A DNA stretch of 64,000 nt from Dastarcus helophoroides (Eukaryota > Arthropoda > Insecta > Coleoptera > Bothrideridae), in assembly GCA_028583605.1 (NCBI GenBank), contig CM053326.1, forward strand, positions 16,356,639-16,420,638, read 5' to 3'. The translations under genes and the position numbers were made by a program. Shown in pieces: positions 55,001 through 64,000 of this stretch (the stretch's first letter is position 1; the number at the start of each line of letters is the position of its first letter). The notes beneath the pieces were generated by a model. The model did not search any database and was not told the origin of the DNA. It saw only the letters and a list, made by a program, of their open reading frames with translations.

Positions 55001-55439
55001 ATAGTCAAGTAAATCAAGAAAGCAGGAAGAAGTCTACTAACGTCGAGTTTTTGTGTGGTTTCCTCGAGGCTCGCTCAAATGACTAGCAGGCAAAAGAAAA
55101 ACAAGTCGCTCCACACGCGTAAAGAGGGTGTTTTCAGTAAATGGCACAAAAAGGTCTGATATGTAAATTCTGCAAAAAAAGAGAGGCAGACATGGAAGGT
55201 CTGGATCTCTAGGAAGGTGAAAAGGGCAAATAAAAACAACAAGAGGAGCCAAAGTTTTTAATAGAAAACACAGAGCGATGAAAGGGTAAGAGGAAAAAAT
55301 TCCTGACCCCGCAAGGAGATTAGAAAATAAAAATAAAGATCTAGTCATTCGCACTTCGACTTTATTAGTGATCAGATGGATTCACATAATCCACAATGGA
55401 AAAGTTTCTGATTGTTAAAGATTCTCTGAGAGAAATTAT

Positions 55440-57350
55440 AAAAAATTAAGTTTCATGGAAGGAAAGTTGAATTTAAAATTAAGGACATTCCGGCAAAAGA
55501 ATAAAATCCTATTCAATGGGTTAATACAGCTGTAGAAGAAATTATTCGCTTCGCGACAACTGGACTTCAGGAGACGGACAAAGTAAACATAACTTTTGAT
55601 AAGAGTTTTGCTTGAAGCTCGGGATGGATCAAATTTTAGTGATATCTGGCAGATGATTTCGAAAGTGTTTTGGTTGAATTCTTCCGGTTTAAATACATTT
55701 TGCTTGGGAGTAACGTCAGTTCGTTTACCTGTAGGCAGGGAAAGGGAAAGAAAATATATTACATTTAATAAGGAGTATGGGATGCGACGAGGGATAATTA
55801 GTATTAGTAATAACAATAATTTGTGTTTACCAAGAGCTCTAGTTGTGGCAATTGCAAAGATAAATAAAGATCCTGAATATAAAAAAAATTCGGCCAGATA
55901 TTTTCAAAATTCAAACTCTTAAATGTAAACAGCTCTGTAACGATGCAAACATAATTATACCTGAAAATGGAGCTGGTATTTCTGAACTTACCACTTTTCA
56001 AAATCATTTAACTGACTACAAAATTATAGTTTTTTTCTTATCGAACAAAGGGAAGTTATTTTTAAAGGTAATTCTACAAAAAGGTTCTAATTTACATTTG
56101 ATATATTAAGAGTACAAAGGGAATTTTAACATGATTAGCTCACTTACCGTCGCAAGCACTGTTTTACTTCATTTAATAATAAAGGAGAACATCGATGTTA
56201 TGCGTTCTGTCCCTAATGTAAAGTAAGTACCGGTTGTATTAAAACAAACAAAAAAATTACATGTTCTCAGTGAAATAGAAAGTTAAGGGGGAAAAGCTGC
56301 TACAACAATCATTTGGGTAAAATTTGCAAAGAAACAAAAAGGTGCCTTTAGTGCTTCAAAGCAGATAAAAGAGACATACTCCATACTTGTGGTGAAATTT
56401 TTTTTGAAACTTGCAGGCAGCATTAACCTCAACCTAAATATTGCTACATGCAAAAAAATAGTTCCTTATGGTGTAAAATGGCTGATATCCCTTTTGTCTT
56501 TTACGATTTGGTAAAAAGACAGGTTGAAAAATAGGGGGAAGCAAAGCTTCATATAGCGAACCTATGTGTATTTAAACAATGCTGTCGTGAGTTGATAAGT
56601 TATGAGAGAATGGTGTGTGATAGATGTGGGGTCCGACAAGAGAATTTAAAGTCGGACAAGTGTATTGAAAAGTTTTGCGAGTACGTACTAGGTATGCGCA
56701 AAATTTTCAAACGAGTCGTGGTTATTACTCACAACCGGTAGGGGTTTGATAATCAATTTAGGTTAAATCACTTTCTCGAAAATACAGATTTAAAATCTGA
56801 GTTAATTATCGGAGGTACAAAAATAATAATGATGAGTGTGGCAAATGTCAAATTTATGGATTTACTGAATTACTTTTCTATGGCTTTATCTAAGTTACCT
56901 AAAGCCTTTGGACTTGGTGATAAATTTAAAAAGGGATATTTTCCCCACTTATTTAATACAAAAGAAAATGCTTATTATGTGGGCCTTCATCCACCTCTCG
57001 AGTATTACGATCCGGAAAACATGCAGGAAGAAGATTGTTCGGCATTTCTTAACTGGTACAACAAACACAAGAATGATGAGTTTGATATGCATCAAGAGAT
57101 GGTCGAGTATTGTGTGTCAGATGCAAATATTTTAACGGAGGCATGCATGAAATTTAGGCGAATGATGTTGGATGAATGTAATGTGTGCCACTACCATTGC
57201 TTTCACCTGTAATTTAGTTTACATGCGTAATTTCCTAACCCTAAACACTATTGGGATAATTCCTATAAACTGCTCTAGATTAGAAAACAATCAATCCATA
57301 GTAGCATTGCAGTGGTTAATGTTAAAATACAACACGCATCTAATGATCAG
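55440..57350 (+). pseudogene. Polinton/Maverick-type DNA polymerase B, N-terminal and exonuclease part
   Basis: The plus strand, in changing frames, follows the protein-primed family B polymerase of large DNA transposons (DNA_pol_B_2). VNTAVEEIIRFATTGLQETD lies near 55530, RGIISISNNNNLCLPRALVV near 55790-55850, and a cysteine-containing stretch RMVCDRCGV near 56615. RVVVITHN..GFDNQF near 56720-56760 is the exonuclease II motif; NYFSMALSKLPKAFGLGDKF lies near 56880; EYCVSDANIL near 57110-57135 is the Yx3D exonuclease III motif. FTCNLVYMRNFL, then TIGIIPINCSRLENNQSIVA follow. Numerous stops. The match breaks off near 57345 and resumes near 59390. In intact elements this enzyme copies the transposon genome. 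No Polinton TIRs, integrase, ATPase or capsid gene was recognised nearby. Confidence 0.85.
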
Positions 57351-59380
57351 GAAATTTTGGTTAAAAAAGATTGTAACGTTCCGTTTTTTTTTGTGCGCAA
57401 ATTTCAAATTTCGCGGTACAACATTTCTCAAGGTGGCTGTTATTTAGTTACTAGGCGATGTCCATAAATAAAGCACTGTTGATACCGCAAGGACGAGCCA
57501 TTTTGTCTTTTTGTGGTGGTACGTTTATTGTTCGGCCGCAGCTATTTTTCTCCCAGCAGTTATGTCCGTTTGACCCCCTATTTCAAGTTAATTATCAAAA
57601 TTATTCAACATGAATCTTCATGGTTAATCAAGGAGCCCAATAACATCTCAGGTAAATACATTTCCCAAATTTCCTAAATGTACCCAACAAAGCATGCAGC
57701 GGTGCATGTCATTTTCAAGCCCCTTTTTGTTTATCACATTTCTTTCCTTTGATTTACGTTTTGGGGACCTTTTGATATTGTGGCAGTATTGTATCTGAAC
57801 TGTTTGGTTAGTTTGCTAACTTGTTTGCCAGTGGAAAGTTTACATCGGAATTGTGCCGTCTTTTTTGTTTTTGATCCAGTTGTGTTGGATATTTCAGGAC
57901 ATCTTGATAAAAGACTTCCAAGTAATTGAAGAAACATTTCATTTATATTAAATTGAGGTACTGCCATTTGAATTTTATTTTGTACATTGAAGTTACTCCA
58001 AATTTCAAGAATTTAGAACATTAATTTGAAAACTTTTCATTATAAATATAATCATATAGTTAACATAATTTCATTTTGGCCCTGGTTTGCATATGATGAA
58101 AATGTATGCTAGTTTTTTTGTAAACCTGTAAACCATTTGTACGTTGGTTGATCTTTTCGTATTTTGATAAAATAGTTTAAATATAAATTATAAATCCTTT
58201 CGAATGTTAACATATGTAACTTGAACTAGTCTCTCATCATTTCAATATATACAGATAAGGAAAAATTTTCATTGTCCATGTAAAACGCTAAGAATTGTCC
58301 CTTCCATAGTTTTCTACGGCCGCTAAACGTATTCCCATTCTTTGATGCAGCATGCCCGTATCTTCCAGTTTAGATGTTAGAAAAAACTCGTCGAGAGCTT
58401 TACAACAGACTGGAATATTGTTTAGCACAGTCTGGCGGCCTATTTGAACTCCTTATATTGTAATGTTTAAAGAGTTATTATGTTATATTCTTCATTAGAA
58501 ATACTATTTATTTTGTTTAAGAAATCTCTTTTATTTATTTTGGTTATCAAAGAATATCAGTTTCATTTTGCCTCACACGTTGATTAAATCAACGGACTAA
58601 AAGAAAAAGCAGCATATGGTAGGCACATTTTATTAAAATTGTTGCCTGCCGTAACAAAACACGTTAGAAGCTATGATGTACTACTGAAATATCCACCAGC
58701 ACTGATCACTGCGCTCTGCGTTGAATTGTTTACACCGATGTAGGAGAATAGAAGATGCCGCCCATCTATCCCATTATTAACTCTCAATGTTAAATCTCTT
58801 AATAAAATTTCCCCTATGGACATCGTTTGACTTTCCTGATGTGTATATTATTGTAAAAAGAGCGCCCCAAAAAGTGCACTTTTTCATTCTTGACACTCTT
58901 GATTATTTAAGAATTATTTTCATTAAACTTCTTAAAAAATGTTGGTTCATAGATTTGATTTATGAATAACTTTGAGCATTACCCCCTCGAAATTTCAATT
59001 TGTAATTTTTAAATATTGAAAATATACAAGTAACCAACTCTACCGTTGACTAATTTGTCACCTGCATAAATTAGTTGAAGCATTTGAAAGAAAATAAGAT
59101 AAGAGTTTGTTTAAGACACTAATTGTGAGGGAGTCTTGATCGGGAGATCATATCTATTTGGTAATTTCAATTAAAATATTTTTAGATAACGGCGAACGAA
59201 ATTACCTGGCGCTCTTTATATATTATTTGGATCTGTTTACCAAAAATTTACCCTCAAAATCCCCGCTTGAGAATCGATTACATTAGCTACCAGATTCCCG
59301 AGGTCTCCAAAGGATTCCGACCCAGTGTGCTCACCGACGAAGAGCTGCCGTCCGCATGTGCTACTTTTTACTCTTTCCAG
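57351..59380. other. About 2 kb of foreign sequence splitting the polymerase
   Basis: Sequence unrelated to polymerase B. It opens shortly after the break with TGTAACGTTCCG and contains an AATAAA-bearing stretch at 57455-57480, which together resemble the look of an LTR, but no CA-ended partner, primer-binding site or gag/pol was found. A minus-strand frame at 57734-57967 has no motif. About 15 residues' worth of polymerase is missing across the junctions, so insertion was accompanied or followed by deletion. Confidence 0.45.
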
Positions 59381-59384
59381 AGAA

Positions 59385-60440
59385 AATCGCTGCAAGATAA
59401 AGGTGGGTGGTTTTTGCCCTGAAACAAACAAAGTTTTTGAATTTCATGATTGTTATGATCATGGGTGCACCACATGCTTCCGACACGGTCGAAATGAACC
59501 ACTGTTAGAAGACCCTTCAGATGCTTTATAAAAACGCTACGATTACACAAGAGCTGCTATTATGAGGTGATAGAAAAATACGAATGTAAAATATATAAAG
59601 AACTGAAAAATAACCATGAGTTACAATATTTGAACAACCATTCTTTAATTGTAAATTTACCGTTAAAACCTCGAGACGCATTCTTTGGTAGCCATGCAGG
59701 AAATTCTAAAAAAATACTGCGAATGCAAAGAAGGAGAAAAAATTAAATATATCGACGTTTGTTTTTTGTATCCGTACGTTTGTAAGTACGGAAAATTTCC
59801 TGTAAGATACCCTGAAGTTTGTGTAGGGAACGAAACAAGCATTTAGACCTAAGAAAAATTAATGGATTAATTAAATGTCAAGTTCTACTTCCAAAAGATA
59901 TCTATCACCCTGTACTTCCTGCAAAAATGAATAATACGCTGATGTCTTTATTAGGCCAAACATGCGGAAAAGGCCTAAATCAAAAGGAATGCACTCATAA
60001 CGACCAACGAAGGGTTTAATTGTTACGTGTGTAGTAGATGAAGTTTTAAAAGCAGCAGAGGTGGGGTACAAAATGGTCAACATTTATGAGGTGAGGAAAT
60101 ATGACATTCAACAATACGATAAAACAACAAACATTGGTGGTTTATTACAATGAAACAGCAAGCCTCAGGGTGGACCTCTCATTGTACTACCATTGAAGAA
60201 AAGAATACTTATATTGAGGAATTTTTAAATAGGGAAAATATTAAATTATAAGCGAACGAAATTACAAAAAACTGGGGCCTTTGATTTTTAGCCAAACTAA
60301 TGCTTAATTCGTTTTAAGGTAAGTTCGGACAAGGGGAAAATCAGCCCAAAACATTGGTGGTGAACAACCCGTCGGAGTTTTTGATATGTTGTGCAATCCA
60401 TCATTAGATGTAGGAAGTGGATTACCAATTAATGATTACA
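59385..60440 (+). pseudogene. Polinton/Maverick-type DNA polymerase B, palm part
   Basis: Continues the polymerase with GGFCPETNKVFEFHDCYDHG CTTCF near 59400-59480, and IDVCFLYPYVCKYGKFPV near 59750-59800 (palm motif A region, normally DxxSLYP). A block around LLGQTCGKGLNQKECTH lies near 59940-59990, VVDEVLKAAEVGYKMVNIYE (across a frameshift) near 60030-60090, and KLMLNSF.GKFGQ near 60295-60335 (the KxxxNSxYG-type motif B). The conserved tryptophan codon after NSF is a stop. The C-terminal YxDTD motif was not found before the match fades at about 60440. The order and spacing relative to 55440-57350 show the two parts were one gene. Confidence 0.83.
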
Positions 60441-60506
60441 CACTCTTAGTGGCAAGTATACGAAATTAATAAGAATCCAAATTTTCAATTAAGATTATCA
60501 TTTTTA

Positions 60507-60526
60507 AAATAAATAAATAAATAAAT
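60507..60526. repeat. (AAAT)n microsatellite
   Basis: AAAATAAATAAATAAATAAA just downstream of the polymerase remnant. Confidence 0.85.
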
Positions 60527-60529
60527 GTT

Positions 60530-63500
60530 CTCTGAGACGAAAATACAAGTCAAAAATTTTGAATAAAATTTGACATTCACTAAAGAGCATTAATTTTGAA
60601 AAATCGAAATGTTCAATGAAGATCGAATTTTTAAAAAAAGCATATCATCTTTCTTCATCTATATCTAACAAGTTTTTAAAGAAATCTAAAAATTTCGAAA
60701 AGTAAAAATCTTGGAAAACTTAAAATTATTAGAAAAGTTAAAATTTTTATAAAGGGCTTTATTTTATACAGTTAAAATTTTAGATAAAGTTAAATTATAA
60801 AAAGTTAAACACTTAAAATAAAATAAAATTTTTAAAAAAGTAGAAATTTTGAAATAGAATTACAAGTTTGAGAAAAATTTAACCTCTCAAAAACTTGATA
60901 TTTTCATATAATGTGAAAATTAAATGTTGGTGGAATGGACTGGTCCTTGCGTTGAGTGATAAATATTAAAGAGGCGAAACCTTATACAAATATGGGTATC
61001 TAATGCTGGGGTTGACAATACGTAGCGCTGCAATCACTTTTGGGGTTGAAATTCTCGGCCCTTAACCCCATCACTACACTCACAGTATTGCTTGAAGCAC
61101 ATTAGAGTGATTATTGCTCCGCTGAACGTACCTAAGGGTATGTTTACATTATTTATCGGATATATTTCATGATAGAAATTTCACGTATCGGACAGAAATT
61201 TTCTTATCCGTTTATTAAATACATAAATAAATGTTGCTGACATTTGTGGTTAAGTTATAAGTCTGTTTAGACTAAATGTAGAGAATATATCGACACTTTT
61301 TGTCGATATTTCAATCATTTTAAAGTACAATTTGATAAGGGCTTGCACCGTTGAGTGAAAAATCACTCAACACTTGAACAAAACGACGTGCTGCTGCAAC
61401 TGTAATATTACATTATTAGTCCTATTCCCAAAAATTGCACTTTTCTGTAATATTTACTGCATGTACCGGGTGGCCAACTAAGAAAGGACGCCGGCTATAT
61501 CTCAGCGACGAATCATTTCACAGCTTTGGGAAAAAAAATTAGTATAAAAATAGACCCTTAAAAATCGCTGGAAAATATTTTTGAAGTTCTAAAGTGACCG
61601 CTAGGTGGCGTAATACGTAAGACCGAATAGAAAATTAGGATTATCTCGAAATTTTGCTTAATTAAGGTATATTAAAAATACATACATAATTCTAAAGTAA
61701 TTTTGACTTGTTTTTGTTTTACACCTTTATTCTGTCTCTAAAAATAAAGTGGTGGAGAGGTGGAAAAATAATGTTTTTTAATGCCATTTGCTTCAGTAAG
61801 CCTTAATGAAATTTAACGAAATTAGTCTCTATAGAAAGAGTGTTATTTAGTCTATGGACGGCATCTTCATATGTTTTTATTTTAAAATTATTGTCGCTGC
61901 TACAGCGCGTTATATAAAATGGTAAGAAATTTCGCCGTTTTTCTAAAAAAAAATTAAAACGAACGATATGTCAATTTTAATACTTTAAAATAGAGGATTG
62001 GAGGCCCTAGATACCAGTGAAAACCGCAATTTGATATCTTTTATCTAACCAAAGATATTGGCAAACAAAGTTTAAGTAATGAATTATCATATAGTTGGCC
62101 TATAAAATTAATAAAGTGGCCCTTGAAAAAAGTTAACTGCAAAAATGAAATAAAAAAATGCAAATCTTTAAGGTTGCAATTGTGTTTACTACCTGCAGAT
62201 TTCATTCATTATTAGTTATGTTTCACATTTGCTTATGTTTATTGACTGACATTGTTCATTGTTATTTATAATGTACTTCTCATTTTTATTATATTTCATT
62301 GCATTGAAAGCAATCTTTTAAGGTGGGCGGTATGTTCGATATTGTATTGTTGTCATAACAACAAAAATAATAAAATTCACGATTAGAAAGAAAATGTCAA
62401 TTATTTATTCATCATAAATTATACAGTTCATAAAGAAGAAACCAGCGAATTACACACAAACGATTCTTTTAAAACCTTAAAGAAAGTCTTGGCCATGACA
62501 ATGGTAAGTGTGGTCGGGTAACATATTAGCTATTAAAAAATAAATTTGGCGGACCTCAAAATATGTAGAAACTTTTTTAAAGAGACCGGTTGATCCGTCG
62601 CCGTTTCATCCGGAGCCGGTTAAGAGGGAGTTATTTCGAATTCAGCTGTTGGGATAATTCGATCTAGCTTATGTAATATCTTCAAAGTATGTTATATTAT
62701 TTGAATTGCTAGGCCATGTAAAAACAATTTTTCTCAATAGACAACAAGGCGTTCAGTTGTTTATACACAATATATTGATGACTATGAAATTGTGCTCATA
62801 CTTTAACCGTTTTTTTTTCTTTATTAATAAGTAAGTTGCCAATGTTAGCTCCATCCTGTGATACACATAGTGTTCTGCTACAAGTTATGTTGTTGTCAAC
62901 AAACTTTAATATTTTGGATAGATAATTACATTACTGTTTCTGAAAATAAAGCATTTGGTATATAACATTATTTATGGAAGCTAATTCGAATTATTGGTAT
63001 GCGTAACAAATGTGCCCACAATACGTTAAAGATAATTCGGAATGTAAACGATATCATAAATTACATAAAGGGTGCATTTTCAATACATTTAAATTACTAG
63101 GCCTTAAATCTCTAAACAAGCAAGAATTCAAAAGATTAATGGATCTGGCTACTTGAAGCCCATTGGTTCATTTAATAGTTAGTCATGTACAGGGTTGATT
63201 TTCTTAATGGAAACCCCCTGGTCTTACACATTCTTTTATCTAGAATTTAACTTCTCCTAACCAAGACAGGTCATACAGTTCGCATTTTTTTATACGCCAC
63301 CCTTGACGTCAAATCGGATAGTGCTGAGAATCGGATCTAAACGCCACATGCGATCTCAAAACAACTGCTGTAAATACCATACGTTATTGCAAATCTACCC
63401 CCTCTGCAATAATTCTAATAAAATTAAGTATTGTTGAACGTTAAAGTTTACATATAGCGATAGGCATGTAAAATTTCGACGATGGTCATTTTTTGTTGTT

Positions 63501-63620
63501 TTTAGGGTTTCCGTATTCTGAAAGAAAAAAACTGAAATCTTATAATCTCACTGTTGTGTTTATCTATCACAAAGAGGTTTTTCTCAAAACTATACAGTGC
63601 TATTCTGTAACTTGGAATAA
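60530..63620. other. Anonymous stretch with one possible transposon terminus
   Basis: 60530-60930 is A/T-rich low-complexity text. At 61466 ACCGGGTGGCCAACTAAGAA looks like a TIR (compare ACCGGGTGTCC at 8521) but no inverse partner was seen. Otherwise unremarkable. Confidence 0.4.
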
Positions 63621-63639
63621 ATTCAGCAAATGAAAGACA

Positions 63640-63885
63640 GTTTTTTTTCCAAAATATAAAATAATATAAGGTTTGTTTTATCAAAAAATTTTAATATATC
63701 CTTGAATTATTAAAGAAAAACTGTTTTTTGGAGTTACCTTTAAGAGGTGGTTTCACCACTTAAATCATCAAGTTAGCATCTAAAAAAATACGTATACAAT
63801 GTTTTTTTATATTCTATGACATATCACAAAGTGAAATAAATCGTTGGGATACACCTCGGGTACTTTCCTTGTCAGTAAACTAGCA
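63640..63885 (+). repeat. Family E repeat, copy 3 (3' portion)
   Basis: Matches 44830-45045: ATTATTAAAGAAA, the hairpin at 63740-63763, ACATATCA.AAA.TGAAA, and ending ACACCTCGGGTACTTTCCTT followed by GT. It shares the same 3' edge as copy 2, so this edge is probably a true element end. Confidence 0.75.
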
Positions 63886-64000
63886 TGATTTGATGGGGGG
63901 CCATATTAACCCTTTGGGTGCACATTTATTCGAATAATTTTTTGCATTTGGAGCACTATTAATTTTTTGGGGTATAAAGTAATTTACAGGATATACTTCT

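Noticed and set aside
55037..55816. Two minus-strand frames of 105 and 126 residues
   Set aside because: They oppose or immediately precede the plus-strand polymerase B remnant and show no family motif.
57351..57600. Confident call of an LTR retrotransposon
   Set aside because: TGTAACG start and polyadenylation-like signal only; no second LTR, primer-binding site or coding region.
1..64000. Host protein-coding gene
   Set aside because: No open frame or exon series matched a cellular protein; all recognised coding segments belong to mobile elements.

Overview
This window looks like a piece of an insect-type (arthropod) nuclear genome. It is strongly AT-rich, no long intact reading frame survives, and nearly everything recognisable is transposable-element debris on both strands. 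The evidence is the repertoire: Jockey/CR1-, RTE- and R1-like LINEs, a Penelope-like element (PLE) with GIY-YIG endonuclease, three mariner-type DDE elements, a piggyBac, a hAT remnant, a Helitron pair, a Polinton/Maverick-type DNA polymerase B, and several long-palindrome (foldback) families. I found no host gene, rRNA, tRNA or CRISPR array that I could defend. The species cannot be named from this sequence.

Layout. 0-2.7 kb: minus-strand LINE remnants (endonuclease through reverse transcriptase). 4.6-5.5 kb: foldback element. 5.5-6.64 kb: two Helitrons head to tail on the minus strand, the upstream one keeping part of the Rep domain. 8.5-9.5 kb: second foldback family. 9.7-10.2 kb: LINE C-terminus. 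12.3-20 kb: a mosaic of two dispersed repeat families, a 385-bp hairpin, a GC-rich block and a hAT C-terminus. 20.5 kb: hammerhead-like PLE repeat. 21.75-24.3 kb: decayed piggyBac. 24.5-29.3 kb: foldback, PLE endonuclease fragment, more foldbacks and PLE-type repeats. 29.6-30.85 kb: RTE-like LINE. 31.9-32.8 kb: internally deleted mariner with TA target-site duplication. 34.38-35.26 kb: hammerhead-ribozyme element. 40.6-45 kb: LINE inserted into a palindromic repeat. 46.2-48.05 kb and 50.15-51.5 kb: two mariner-type elements. 48.7-49.4 kb: R1-like LINE. 55.4-60.45 kb: Polinton-like polymerase B split by about 2 kb of unrelated sequence. 60.5-64 kb: mostly anonymous.

The most interesting object is at 34376-35255. 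It is a non-coding element made of a 377-bp tandem unit plus an inverted copy (309-bp arms, 6 mismatches), apparently flanked by a 9-bp direct repeat. Each unit contains a type I hammerhead ribozyme fold. The copy at 35003-35059 matches every conserved core position, and its stem III is the self-complementary ACCGGU. This is the organisation expected of a metazoan retrozyme or an isolated PLE terminal repeat. Further hammerhead or hammerhead-like motifs occur near 20505, 25125, 27960, 36690, 38240, 49599 and 51792, so the window carries several families of ribozyme-bearing retroelements next to one recognisable PLE endonuclease that could have served as a mobilising source.

All coding calls are from reading translated segments by eye against remembered family motifs. 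Boundaries of decayed elements are approximate unless terminal repeats or target duplications are cited.
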